NCBI GenBank assembly: GCA_020060215.1
Contig: JAGVAP010000003.1
Location: 1 to 36,780 of the forward strand
Source: Deltaproteobacteria bacterium
Lineage (GTDB): Bacteria; Desulfobacterota; DSM-4660; Desulfatiglandales; HGW-15
Length of the DNA: 36,780 nt
Reading direction: 5' to 3'
The notes below the pieces were generated by a model that was given only the letters and a program-made list of their open reading frames with translations, was not told where the DNA came from and did not search any database. The translations under genes and the position numbers were made by a program. The first letter of the stretch is position 1. Every line of letters begins with the position of its first letter. Below are positions 29,701-31,145 of the stretch, in pieces.

Positions 29701-30622
29701 TGAGGTCTGCCTTGCCGTCTCCATTCACATCCCCGAATGAAACGGAATAACCTAGCTGCGCACCCGTTTGATTTCCTTCCGCCGTCCAGACCGGGACCGT
29801 GATCAAGGGGTCCACGATGATTGGGTAAACGGCATCGGTGTCGTGGACGTTGATCTTCAGCGTGTTCCCGGCGAGCGCAAGGCGGCAGTCAAGGTGTCTG
29901 CCCTTTGCGTCGTGCGCCTTGAGACCTCCATATTGAAGGATGGGTGTATTGCCCGGCCCCAGGAATTCGACCGTACTCCCATCTCCTGAAATCCTGCTGC
30001 CAATGGCTCCTGTGATCCGGAGTATGAGCGAAAGCTCACCCGTTCCCTTCTCCCTCTCATGTATGGTGAAGCCCTGTTCCAGCCCTTCCGGCCTGTTCTC
30101 GTACCACTCCGTCACATGGCCCCTCCGGTAGGATATGCGGGTACCGTTAGCAGACGGATTTTTGTCTTCGGGAAGACCGGTGGCATCCTCCCCTCTTCCC
30201 ACTGCGGTAAGTTTCAGGCCGATATCCCATAGGGGATCTTTTCCTGTTCTCGGGACCACCCTTATGCCGTCGGATGTGAAGTAGGTCCTCAGATTCTGAG
30301 CACGGTTGGGGGCCTGGTAGGCTTCCTTGAGGTCTGGTAGGGAAGTATTCTTCTGAAAACGGACGTAGTATTCCTTTTCACGGATCTGTTGCTGAGCCCT
30401 TTGCAGCCAGGGACTCTGCAGGTTCGTTCGTTTTTCAGCCGCAGTCCCGTCGCCCCGATCCACGACCGGCGGCTGCTTTGGCTTGGCCGTCACCTGGCGG
30501 CGAATGAAGTGAGTGTCGGCGGGGTCAGCGGCGAATTTCGCGTCTGCGATGGGGGTCAGGAGTATGCCGCTGAGCACAAGAAGGAACCGGAGGAGGCTCT
30601 TGTGGGAGTTCGCCTTTGCCAT
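5714..30622 (-). CDS. Giant secreted multidomain metzincin-type metalloprotease (8302 aa)
   Basis: A single open frame of 24.9 kb encodes a roughly 0.9 MDa exported protein. Start: ATG at 30622 is preceded by AAGGTGG at good spacing; an in-frame GTG six codons upstream is possible but less likely. Order by residue: signal peptide 1-28 (cleaved after ADA); uncharacterised N-domain to ~275 ending YPIIVDPL; seven FG-GAP repeats ~278-690; TolB-like propeller ~746-1026; PQQ-like propellers ~1167-1589 and ~1699-2121; multi-Ig module A ~2219-3259; NHL propeller ~3363-3636; Fn3 and SbsA-like Ig ~3637-3833; carboxypeptidase-regulatory-like domains ~3933-4603; module B ~4607-5649; three ~115-aa repeats ~5750-6093; three beta-helices ~6196-7342; Ig-like ~7396-7573; a proline-rich hinge (PLPPPPAPAPAGD); a TSP3 linker; and a C-terminal domain ~7704-8302 with HExxHxxGxxH (H8255, E8256, H8259, H8266) and a Met-turn. 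TSP3-type calcium linkers sit between modules. No LPxTG, PEP-CTERM, autotransporter barrel or RTX tail is seen. Substrate unknown. Confidence 0.93.
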   Translation of the reverse strand: MAKANSHKSLLRFLLVLSGILLTPIADAKFAADPADTHFIRRQVTAKPKQPPVVDRGDGTAAEKRTNLQSPWLQRAQQQIREKEYYVRFQKNTSLPDLKEAYQAPNRAQNLRTYFTSDGIRVVPRTGKDPLWDIGLKLTAVGRGEDATGLPEDKNPSANGTRISYRRGHVTEWYENRPEGLEQGFTIHEREKGTGELSLILRITGAIGSRISGDGSTVEFLGPGNTPILQYGGLKAHDAKGRHLDCRLALAGNTLKINVHDTDAVYPIIVDPLITVPVWTAEGNQTGAQLGYSVSFGDVNGDGKADLIVGAPFYDSGLPGEGRVFVYFGSSAAPSEAPDWDAQGNQAGASYGFSVSSGDVNNDGYDDIIVGAPGYDSLENNEGRVFVYLGSSALPSATPHWMEMNTAGAQFGSSVSSGDVNGDGYDDVIVGAPYSNALGHVFVFLGSSIGLSGPPAWDQPGSGISARFGAAVSAGDVNGDGYDDLIVGDPYVQTGINQGRVLVYLGSSTIPSTTPWTLEGDEVGGRWFGNSVASGDVNGDNYDDLIVGAPGFGTNNEGRAFVYLGSLSGVTTTPVWAARSNQDNAQYGISVAAGDVNGDGYDDVIVGALFYNNGQLGEGRVYVYLGSSKGAPSAAPEWTAEGDKTDANLGRAVAAGDVNGDGYDDLIIGAHRYSNGQSEEGKAFLFYGSPFGADDDGDGLTDYEETLLGTDPLHWDTDGDGVDDLNDAFPLDASEAADSDGREIRLTTDAGDQVQPAISGTRIVWTDYRHGNADIYMYDMATGFETRITTDPAAQYNPCISGERIAWEDSRSGNTDIYIYDIATGAETRITSDPSDQAFPAISGDRIVWHDSRNAQEDIYMFDIATGAESRITTNGSSQLIPHLSGNTIVWRDFRHLSSAEIYKYDVSTGEETRVTYAGGQPGRPSISGNMIVWEVYEGIYSYDISTNGPAVRISPVTSMAEQAAISGDRVVWQDNRNGSWDIYMYDLSGATEFRITTNGSMQESPAISGNRIVWQDNRNGHWDIYLFIGDGMGDNSDNCPYTYNPDQADGNGDGVGDACDTDADGMDDDWETFYFGNLSRNGTEDFEGDGLSDLEEFLNGTHPKDPDTDSDGMPDGWEVSYGLNPLSNDAAGDPDSDGYTSYSEYQGGTDPQDNLSKPSYYTTLLAHPGTLYFTTSPVTGSGNTVYLLGGSEHACGATLFMVDPVTGASTWHGVPTRYLLSRTLNPGTPVVLSGLSGETVFVQFDDITGTSLWAIRDGLLSFNLQLSQTPFEFPPDWTTSLTLDSSGATLYASGNGLVSGCSMWAISTSTGRVSSNQFNLGDPIAGVSALSAAPVISGNSLYALCETRSGVSLLTFNKDLLNFGPVASVSVLGSPHRNPLPTPAISGNSIFLVDASGGVTAYDKNTMTAGIYDRISLPVSWVTASPVTDGQYLVVASNYDGSGEAWIDVFDLSLPIGEGPAWSHVWSGASVVCTPVIANGILYAAVNVPSLGGRIDRFNLAGHSGQVSGPDYRSITTDAQGKVLGYFDTNALIIKGDMLIAVSNGGSGVTGCAMADAPYLHAFDVGAGGATQWHQLKFDSERTGESRSLDSDNDAIPDHWEVAHGLNPLDPSDAGQDPDGDGLDNLGEFNRSTDPFDPDTDGDLIPDGWEVSNGLNPILYDSGQDPDGDGFNNLSEYLAGTDPQDHLSSPSSRTIQLSPPGSVYFNTSPVTDLGDRVYLLGGSVHGSGATLFMVDPVTGASTWYGAPSLSPLSGTSNPGTPAVISGLSGETVFVQMDSYFPETRLWAVRGDTGMTSWVRNLSPGGVPHVPTPLTLDPSEEKILYGISGDMWSGVSVWAISTGVGVMTDQYGLGSFLSGASPQTMPLISGNSLYVLAQTTSGATLFALNKSSLFTGPSALVKVLGVAPEDPLPAPAISGNSIFVVDASGGVTAYNRHTLTAGPGDRIAFPPVTSIAASPVLNGEYMVVASNHESSGEAWIDVFNLSSPIGSGPAWSYAWSGASVVTTPVIAKGILYVAVNVPGLGGKIDRFDLAVHSGQVTEPDYQTITVDSTGNVLGYFYPNSLIIKGDRLIAVSNGGSGVTGCAAADTPYLYTFDLGAGGVPYWRQLKFDSERTGESQSLDSDKDGLLDEEEHNAGTDPFDPDTDKDGMPDGWESDNGLNPLAADGHVDEDGDGLSNLNEYLYGTDPADSDSDDDGIRDGREVQDGTDPADPASGKIPITGIIHHLVPSGDTWVQVNIGSDFTGALPGSITNITVTGPDGFNLSGMGNFTYNSQVRMFWCQTTGPPALGEYTFTVQSGSISGTDTDVQFVVRSIPTLDPSGFREINLNSSTPSFSWKVLDLPDRALYYRLDVRTPTPGALFLSPIEKRMASYTLPVGFCSPGSAYQWRVRVFDNADYKLAQNVLETPWRDFTMGLTLSHAAVPAIDPARLGVVTWNQGSTNLLCLVRVVDQDGVASNGSSHTVRVTFPSGGSTYNLSVHAPTNTYMNRRGPTSLYYARMIDLGGNPAPTGTYTFTVTDPAGKVATYQKEPAVSPLSQPDVNSLSPSLLGQSVTAYFDNIHVNGVPYEDFNGYSHIGELNTEKWSGWCGGASIEGGVLRISQSNMVGGANCWLSFRNPRAISSIQADMNAAAITNDQALADIGGLFYNNGNGDVLARVILTPNAVRYQLIEFVEGDSTTVTLVAEGDLIPYTSGTTVTASVDWNGSSFTFAAGGVTSQYTPTGVVLPPSYQRNGEKHIGTRISLPLADTSPTFTFAPVAGADYYELRVLDFYDQYVIATVGSGSPSLKVPPGILKPRTFYRAELRAQDAHNPMMIDNFSRAPYPSFEFRSGATQVSTPYIDLDSAGVMTWNSDTAGPHLHFRVKVHDAQGATPENIKYVKVVFPSGAEEFLYYDADEPDNTSTAGIYRKRSFPASIESGTYTFAVEDRDGNVSTAAEDLSPNPLGALPPGTLFPVHNSMLGTTAVSFDWADVSGATFYQVEIFDAAYEKVHAVSTEDSWFNLAQGFLKEGELYRYRVLSRDRYFDQNVDNASSMPWFFHDMPAFMTGSLTGGTITPTIHLNGYGAAAGRVYGAGSGNSPYWLRFEVRVEDGDGVPENIQSVQVSHASGTTLYLTFQKDSPLGGGIYEGRLSFGHEGSIPDGEYVFTVTDFDGRSSTASDVVLRNPLSGVTGSVPAENAETGTRPLIRWNPVAGATAYNVILFDSEGIKEVHESGPVAENRYVVPEGILNPYRTYTYRVMALRETEVDNFSFVWNPIYFTTSGTIVDSDGDYMDDAWEGTYFGGLGNNGTADSDGDGLSDLEEYLLGTHPLSADSDSDGMPDGWEVAKGLNPTNPADANIDSDGDGYTNLQEYQCGSDPMNTASVCPGRFLYVADRSAKVIHKLTLDGSYICAIGSGYLNNPYSCLLDSKGNLVVSDLSDFKVFHNGVYVTTFGQGYFNNSARQAAIDDSGNIYVANRGHGLVEVFNADYQHIRTLDFRSILGVTTGGYEGPSGIAYDPASGNLLFSTVWASSGDRGNFEVNTDGTVVREFGESWYTHARCTMAPNGYLLIGDSTSGIKGIRVFDTNRNLIRIWLQNQLAEQWGFDFDSEGNVYVTTNTTTIKAYSSPDTESPFRTITNANFVECMGIAIGSEGGAGDITAPTITSGPTIASKSGTTAAVVWSTDEPSISVVRYGTSSAAWGAYPSGVSSYALTSTHTVNLTGLLSGTTYYFRVGSTDGSGNGPTVSSEGIFATPDTIHPQVVGLPVVNYAERTIDITFSEAVQNANVEANYSFSPSLSFRTTGGTDDVSYLGGNSYRLYMASIPANTVFDLTLSGITDPAGNPVLPGQVKINDSDSDGMADDWEVAHGLNPLLASDAASDGDGDGLTNLQEYQASTDPNDGDSDNDGMPDGWEVTYGLNPFVDDRYGDLDGDGVYNVDEHQNGTLPNDPNSFLPAGTGGIRGTVRDSGGSPITGVMFQITVTPDYPGGAWQQIASVYTDSSSGRYLIVGLPPGNYYLRTSNLNQSDYVNEWWNPAGSTTDCRNAGYTTVTADSLNDFIDFTLDIGGSISGSVTEASSGNPIFNIHVYAQDDATREWRGGSNSDGAGSYMIRGLPADSYLVKTCAHCTGQSYVDEYYLDAYNWRSGTTVAVLASVDTPGIIFTLEPSTTISGTVTGLLEGEHVYIYAFHDSGTPSDESDDIGFDGGVNGDGSGSGAYTLNVLPGYQYKVRFQPTYGQHIYYHSAAPRGTLSVYYAEPVNAGATNIDVELTRMEVHPDLSANLGYNAISGQGFPSNENVTVRINSGAKANFTITADGWGYFWANGSERWPGQSLAPGDFIEAVYSQGTVSMTVQAITDVQIDLANDIVSGTVQGAEDSRVEIRVYPPNGGPQVYSADTFTGQNGSFNLNLSGSYDLIRGPKIEVVSWHTSAGGIVSGHQTAVLPYNGLPELETNINHRWTQGRYFPPNTTVLVTVNGGAKGSRQLQSDGNGFFHVDWSQVNSNISLEVGDVVEARFGTETWSTVVQDFSVTPDLDNNRITGTAMTPAGSPLAGRTVEVWIYPQYTYSQVLIQKETTVQGDGSFVLDLSPFDLNWGQSVFIKVYEDPDGGKFGGSTIKAADLNSSTGLIPITGAVHHLAATGKTGLQVFIGSNSLENLNLPGDITNITVTGPNGFSVSGIGNFTYMPQFKFFFCETLGEPELGEYTFTVESGSISGTDRDYQLVNRSIPALDSAGFMEMNLNSPTPSFVWKVSDYPEQSLYYRLDVRPKPPTPGPMFISPKEKGMTSYTLQAGFCSPGVTYQWRVCAYDNVDTKLAQNCYSGPWRDFTMGATLSHAAVPAIDPNRMGAVTWTEGSTNVLCLVRVVVQDGVASNGSSHRVRVTFPSGGPTYDLGIATVNTYMHLRGPNSLVYARMLNLGGGPAPSGTYTFTVTDPADNVATYQEELTVSPINPVDVNSLSPSALSEHVIAYFDNVFVNGTLYEDFEGYTDIGQMDRQKWSGWCGGASIEDGRLRVADSGKAGGATCHVGFQNPRNIYSIRADISAQSISSNNAHGRIGGFFCNNGKGDLFALVGLFPDAVRYRVIEMVDGDSTTVTFLAEGDLAHYSMGSTVTASIDWDGSTFTFAAGGVTEFYTPPGTVLPPSNQRSAGKLVGTATSLPVADTSPAFTFSPVAGANYYNLRVFDRNDEYVICNVYSGSPSIKIPPGVLEPGTFYKADIRVQDAHSQMMVDNYSRAPVQNFEFRTGTQVDTPYIDLDSAGVMTWNSDTAGPHLHFRVKVHDAQGATPENIRYVKVSFPSGAEEFLYYDADEPDNTATAGIYRRHCFSQPIESGTYIFTVEDRDGNVATATEELTPGVIGIPGPNTMLPVHNSMLGTTAVTFDWADIPGAAFYQVEIFDKEDKKVHVVSTEESGYHLPAGFLKSGELYRYWILTRDRYFDQNVDNASSSPWSPLDRPTFMTGSLTGGTSTPTITLNDFGAAVGRVYGAGSGNSPYWLQFKVRVEDGDGVPENIQSVQVSHLSGVTQNLIYQRDSELGGAVYEGRIYFSDPAAIPTGEYLFTVTDFDGRSSFISDEVTINELPAVTGSIPADNAETGTRPLIRWNPVSGATAYNVILFDSEGIRRVHESGPVSQTSYQVPDGVLDFGRTYSYRILALREVEVDNFSMVWEPVRFSTLATDSDGDGLDDAWENATFGNLNHDGYADSDLDGLTDLEEYLLMTDPQNADSDGDGLSDAEEWDLGMDPLSADSDGDGYGDKWEMDHGFDPLAGESPVMYSLSGDYHVINENNIGTITYHPEGHADIDLWFHSSDPFPHRTGTASYTVDEHGRYQAFDIEMSGVTGPPPCTATDGRISADGSFIARTNVNSTCEPYTPAPTITVAYRKGGVHSLGSLVGEYYAITESSIGTYTFDGNGHILLEIRRHLSDATPYATGTASYSVEPDGKVEFFDYDLSAGGLSLPPCWRLEGRLNADNRLIAVNNRNTNCTPYTALPSIRVLYKKGGTHSIATLKGQYHYVSEGAMGTYTFDGLGGIQVDLRTHSSNSPSHIFGTASYSVEPGGKVEIFNYDLSASGFVVPLCRQQLEGRLSEDGNFIAMNNLNATCDPYTPVDSIRVLYRVLDGDKDGVPDSWEMVHSLNPLLNDSDLDSDGDGLSNFEEYHLGTNPNEADTDGDGIPDEWEVNNGLNPNADDAGEDPDNDGWTNLQEYQAGTDPQVPDSPAMTDIYVGGPGADDENLGTMEAPLASIHAALGIVNELPNGSYVVHVAAGTYSVATSEPDLPLTIGQDVTIIGSGANDTILDGSGASVWTTALTGTVGSSSVVIRDLTIRRFDKGISVTGDGGCFNLQGVVVSSCLTGLSIAEAYQTAVDLNGSLISGCGTGIEITAGSSNNTIHGGKVEFSAAEGVRIDGCVETPDSNVIEDMHIVSSGREGIALLGGSGHRVMGCLIEGNNTSKEGYGGVVVMTSCSVLNWNAIESNLCYGVYVDEPLYPTPVDARYNWWNHANGPSGAGPGSGDAVTEGVNYSEWLEEDDPWIGQPDPVDIDGDGMADDWESAHGVDDPSADADGDGWTNLQEFQAGTDPQNAGSVPQLTRFYVGFGEASDHNLGGPRFPLATIHEAVDRVNRLPQGVSYEITLAPIVYSPATEPDLPLSIEQELTIVGPGAVLSGSGSGATGWAKGLAVPVGIGEVRAEGITIQGFDVGVTVSSDGGCLALSDVRIQSCGKGLELAEAYQNKVELGNSVITGCGIGIDITAGSSNNTIHGGKVELNAAEGVRIDGCLEDPDSNHIEDMSILNNGREGVGLFGGSGHVVVGCRIEGNNTTRQGYGGVAVMTACSTVVWNAFEGNDCYGLYVDEWLYPTPVDARYNWWNHSSGPSGAGPGNGDAVTEGVDFSQWLEEDDPYIGQHVPLDNDGDGMDDGWEAQYGVDDPSEDPDSDGWTNLQEFQAGSDPQSAASVPQLTRFYVGFGGFGEDKDTNLGSPSFPLATLHAAVDRVNRLPQGVAYEINLAPNVYSPATEPDVPLSIEQELTIVGPGAVLSGSGVSGWTSGLSIPVGTGRVRLEGLVIQEFEVGITLNSDGGCLDLSHVTIRYCGKGLQLAEVYQSRVDLGYSVITDCEVGIQIAAGSSNNTVRGGTVELSAAEGVRIDGSIEQPEGNLLEGMEIVNSGREGIALLGGSGNRVHACSIAGNNTSREGYGGVAVLEGCAFISLNLLQDNQCRGIFADEAASALIDGNLVTGSARGIDLSFTSGVSVYSNTVTRNAEGLVIGEGSSPEVLYNILWGSTPGGKDLLITGSYSLMLQNDIGTTNLPSVPEGNISMDPLFVDPASGNYRLLSASPCVDGTSMTAPGWDLDGRARPLGETWDMGAYESEDYADLDGDTMPDWWEVKYFNSVTATDDPSGDYDGDSVSNLEEYLRSTDPTVPMTLEILSPVQSPFFTNEDTVTVLGTSTLASSVTVNGTGATGVDSWSAVVPLTPGVNIVVATASDGSRSLSESVTVVKDSLDPRVSIKQPTELSTYRTALDVITLGGAALDDTAVASVSWSRTAGLSTVSGFASGSDSWFASGIPLEVGDNEITVTAQDIFGNSGTASITITRPEVEIYVQPLPPPPAPAPAGDPLDTDGDEYQNSDETACGSEYESGSSVPANVLGHRYPTDPLDKYYRPEKVRIVDGNAVGYLWPDCLKENDYDLDGMPNDWELRYDLDPYDPADAAIDSDGDGKTNLEEYRIKTDPLQVETVGFALSILDGSGQDVSAAWLPEFGRALKVQARWIGTGPAPAQAEFVLKDTSAHAGRAINDPDPRFSVTNYPPWYDFHGYDFGLSEVDPETDPENIHSFEQGPFLVAAAVSGGDTVYEIYLQSWDFGGKTMVAVADPADRNVRCEKWVPRGSDANGIGLAWMHEDNQNRLAPTADMDAIIFENPLGYRSALGDGINNFQEYRGILYTENGAPGLIRHTRLDPRRKDVFVRAVGYDPVRAPFAIGKAFENAGIDVHDITSWGHDATEDGTYFVYYREGTASVREDKVEGISTRWATHWPLREWEFKREGDPESHWTPINFWSSSTNVTLIRPYPGAVSDASVYRIRKPLPPINVVIIKHEWEEPSPTEEKGDGFINFLGATLPNDRNLLGDRHFTWDCKGYCSTNPVEIQLSSYGHPKTYEKPLAHYFGDRPYIDGTTWTGNGWSDPDGKLQPLWKVEDWTDLLKPQDGRLDGKPNQLWDGDRRIEDQNQWWDPENPSPIGRLSPFDINNNGLVELPQASDPYRVPFASEHDRQGQPYTKARVLKHTITHELGHALGGSAHSTVKECVMYDTSTDWKRDDYMCDEYRARLQIHNKWR
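5825..5860 (-). other. Zinc-protease active site HELGHALGGSAH of the giant protein
   Basis: The codons spell HELGHALGGSAH, an exact HExxHxxGxxH metzincin signature, with ECVMYDTS six residues further on supplying the methionine expected for the Met-turn. The spacing from the third His (His-x5-Cys-Val-Met) is the one known from archaemetzincins, although the Cys that directly follows the third His there is Ser here and only one later Cys (YMCDEY) is present. This is the only such motif noticed in the protein, 37 residues before its C-terminus. Confidence 0.85.
8598..9826 (-). repeat. Right-handed beta-helix module, copy 3
   Basis: This is the third tandem copy of a ~1.1-kb unit encoding a parallel beta-helix (starts RFYVGFGGFGEDKD, contains GSSNNTVRGGTVELSAAEG). 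Unlike copies 1 and 2 it continues past the shared part into extra rungs and ends with SPCVDGTSMTAPGWDLDGR...WDMGAYE, which resembles the 'choice-of-anchor Q' end seen on many beta-helix proteins. That end may cap the three-helix array. It is followed by a TSP3 linker. Confidence 0.75.
9984..10930 (-). repeat. Right-handed beta-helix module, copy 2
   Basis: The second of three tandem beta-helix modules starts RFYVGFGEASDHNLG and ends EEDDPYIGQ. It is offset from copy 1 by about 1107 bp and from copy 3 by about 1104 bp, TSP3 linker included. Shared stretches such as GSSNNTIHGGKVE and YPTPVDARYNWWNH are nearly identical to copy 1. Confidence 0.75.
11085..12037 (-). repeat. Right-handed beta-helix module, copy 1
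   Basis: This is the first tandem beta-helix module (starts DIYVGGPGADDENLG, ends EEDDPWIGQ). It has short rungs with the alternation of buried hydrophobic and exposed residues typical of pectate-lyase-like folds (e.g. VVIRDLTIRRFDKGISVTGD). Such folds bind or cleave polysaccharides in other proteins; no catalytic residues could be assigned here, so a structural or glycan-binding role is equally possible. Confidence 0.75.
12346..13373 (-). repeat. Three tandem ~115-aa repeats of an unrecognised domain
   Basis: Three copies in a row begin SLSGDYHVINENNIGTITY, LGSLVGEYYAITESSIGTY and IATLKGQYHYVSEGAMGTY. Each carries a GTASYxVexxGk motif mid-way, a Cys before an EGRL-type strand, an N-x-N-x-x-C-x-PYTP motif near the end and a final (I/V)xVxYR. 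Each copy has two conserved cysteines that could pair. I do not recognise the family; the pattern suggests a small lipocalin-like or beta-barrel fold, which is a guess. Confidence 0.7.
13676..16804 (-). repeat. Large multi-Ig module, copy B (1043 aa)
   Basis: This copy starts IPITGAVHHLAATGK and ends at VWEPVRF. It aligns with copy A (20846..23968) along its entire length with only small indels. Each copy contains several beta-sandwich domains (PSGTYTFTVTDPADNVATY; SGTYIFTVEDRDGNVATA) and a concanavalin-like stretch starting at about VIAYFDNVFVNGTLYEDFEGY. One block of about 40 residues (TPYIDLDSAGVMTWNSD onward) is the same in both copies apart from one position (Ile-Arg for Ile-Lys) at its end. 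Confidence 0.85.
16815..18825 (-). other. Carboxypeptidase-regulatory-like / CNA-B-type domains in the giant protein
   Basis: The encoded ~670 aa contain repeated GxIxGTVxxxxGxPxxGxxV-type starts (GIRGTVRDSGGSPITGVMFQ, SISGSVTEASSGNPIFNIHV, TISGTVTGLLEGEHVYIYAF, RITGTAMTPAGSPLAGRTVE) followed by GxYxxxGLPxGxY motifs, the hallmark of carboxypeptidase-regulatory-like beta-sandwiches. Two further related units (NVTVRINSGAKANFTITAD, TVLVTVNGGAKGSRQLQSD) look like a paired repeat. These are usually structural stalk domains in secreted proteins. Confidence 0.7.
19125..19715 (-). other. Fn3 domain followed by SbsA-like Ig domain in the giant protein
   Basis: The first ~100 aa read as fibronectin type III (ITAPTITSGPTIASKSGTTA, then LTGLLSGTTYYFRVGSTDGS). 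The next ~95 aa read as an SbsA/Big-like domain (ERTIDITFSEAVQNANVEAN ... ITDPAGNPVLPG). Both are common spacer domains of bacterial surface proteins. Confidence 0.7.
19715..20535 (-). repeat. NHL-type beta-propeller in the giant protein
   Basis: Repeated blades of the NHL type are visible: FLYVADRSAKVIHKLTLDG, CLLDSKGNLVVSDLSDFKVF, AAIDDSGNIYVANRGHGLVE, CTMAPNGYLLIGDSTSGIKG, FDFDSEGNVYVTTNTTTIKA. Together with one poorly conserved blade they fit a six-bladed propeller. Confidence 0.75.
20846..23968 (-). repeat. Large multi-Ig module, copy A (1041 aa)
   Basis: This copy starts IPITGIIHHLVPSGD and ends at VWNPIYF; copy B begins 7.16 kb further along the gene. It has the same internal order: a ~100-aa unit, a WKVLDLPDRALYYRLDV unit, an Ig unit ending TFTVTDPAGKVATY, a concanavalin-like unit, and at least four more Ig-like units. 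Both copies are followed by a TSP3 linker. The pair divides the protein into matching halves around the NHL/Fn3/carboxypeptidase-like segment. Confidence 0.85.
24262..25528 (-). repeat. PQQ-like beta-propeller, copy B
   Basis: This is the second of two tandem propeller modules, offset from copy A by 1596 bp including a TSP3 linker. Blade signatures include ATLFMVDPVTGASTWYG, SIFVVDASGGVTAYNRHTLT and ILYVAVNVPGLGGKIDRFDL. It ends with FDSERTGES as copy A does. Confidence 0.75.
25858..27124 (-). repeat. PQQ-like beta-propeller, copy A
   Basis: The module reads like a seven- or eight-bladed quinoprotein-type propeller (ATLFMVDPVTGASTWHG; ISGNSLYALCETRSGVSLLT; SIFLVDASGGVTAYDKNTMT; ILYAAVNVPSLGGRIDRFNL). 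No quinone-binding enzyme residues could be identified, so it is probably a binding or structural propeller. Boundaries are approximate. Confidence 0.75.
27545..28388 (-). repeat. Seven TolB-like propeller repeats
   Basis: Seven ~40-aa repeats of the form ISGxRIVWxDxRxGxxDIYxYDxxTG are visible (ISGTRIVWTDYRHGNADIYM, ISGERIAWEDSRSGNTDIYI, ISGDRIVWHDSRNAQEDIYM and so on; the fifth is degenerate). Seven repeats would close one propeller. It follows directly on the seven-repeat FG-GAP propeller with one TSP3 linker between them. Confidence 0.85.
28560..29790 (-). repeat. Seven FG-GAP (integrin-like) propeller repeats
   Basis: Seven ~60-aa units with FG..V..GDVNGDGYDDLIVGAP are visible. The GDVNGDG codons lie near 29717, 29539, 29357, 29189, 29010, 28831 and 28647, about 180 nt apart. 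Each has the calcium-binding DxNxDGxxD loop, so this reads as a complete seven-bladed propeller as in integrin alpha chains. Confidence 0.92.
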
Positions 30623-31068
30623 GTTGTCCACCTTGCGCACGAGAAGACAATTTCAGTTCAGGGTCCGGAGACGGCACATCGAGTTCAGTTTGAGCATGCA
30701 GGTCGATATATCGAAGCCTTCGCGCAATCCTCTCAGTAGATGAAAGGCGATTCGCCGGCTGATGTCGTGGTGAAATGCCGGGAAACGATACCTCCGTTCT
30801 ATTTCATACTAAACAGATCGAGGAAACATCCGGTAAATATACGGTAAGAAAACTATCGTGCCCGATTTCTGATTCCGGTGACCGCAACGAGCTGATTAAA
30901 GGAAAAATCATCGCCAGTTGGGGGCGGAATGCGTGGTGAATCTTAACAGCAGAAACGATTTGTCCCTACCAACCATGCTTTTTTAGCGGGTGTACAAGGG
31001 GCAGGAAAGTTCGATTTATTTCTACGCATCAAAGTTACATAATTGTAACAGCGAGTTGCAGCGATTTG
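30623..31068 (-). other. Long untranslated leader of the giant gene, no coding sequence seen
   Basis: If transcription starts at the promoter at 31076..31105, the giant gene has a leader of about 450 nt. I see no convincing ORF and no recognisable riboswitch (the cyclic-di-GMP-I consensus was looked for and not found). A sigma54-like GGCACG near 30862 lacks the GC of the -12 element. Only the palindrome at 31034..31049 stands out. Confidence 0.4.
31034..31049. promoter_or_regulatory. Perfect palindrome GTTACA-N4-TGTAAC
   Basis: The 6-bp arms GTTACA and TGTAAC are exact reverse complements around TAAT. The site is centred about 82 bp from the nearer CRP-type site and would lie ~30 nt into the transcript of the giant gene, a position suited to repression. 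It could be a degenerate CRP/FNR-family site or the site of another dimeric regulator. Confidence 0.45.
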
Positions 31069-31075
31069 TTTCCTA

Positions 31076-31105
31076 CTCATAGGACGGGGAGGTCCGCATT
31101 GTCAA
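31076..31105 (-). promoter_or_regulatory. Possible sigma70 promoter of the giant-protein operon
   Basis: On the minus strand TTGACA (31105..31100) matches the -35 consensus exactly. TATGAG (31081..31076) is a 4-of-6 match to the -10 box, with an 18-nt spacer. It lies just downstream of the two CRP-type sites and upstream of the giant gene, which makes the placement sensible, but the -10 box is weak, as expected for an activator-dependent promoter. Confidence 0.4.
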
Positions 31106-31115
31106 CAGATAATTT

Positions 31116-31131
31116 TGTGACAAATGTCACA
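31116..31131. promoter_or_regulatory. CRP-type site TGTGA-N6-TCACA (proximal)
   Basis: TGTGACAAATGTCACA is an exact match to the CRP consensus TGTGAN6TCACA and almost a perfect palindrome. Its centre is about 55 bp upstream of the inferred start of transcription. CRP/FNR-family regulators of several kinds use such half-sites, so the actual protein cannot be named. Confidence 0.6.
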
Positions 31132-31145
31132 GATGCAGTAGCTTA

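Noticed and set aside
28640..29720. Regularly spaced near-identical DNA (about every 180 bp) suggesting a CRISPR or satellite array
   Set aside because: The repeats code for the FG-GAP calcium loop GDVNGDG in frame and the spacers are coding too.
5714..30622. Frameshift or fusion of several genes in the 25-kb ORF
   Set aside because: The frame is uninterrupted, linkers between modules are all of the same TSP3 type, and there are no internal signal peptides or ribosome-site/start pairs that would mark old gene borders.
30855..30875. Sigma54-type promoter (GGCACG ... TTTTC)
   Set aside because: The -24 half fits, but the invariant GC of the -12 element is missing.
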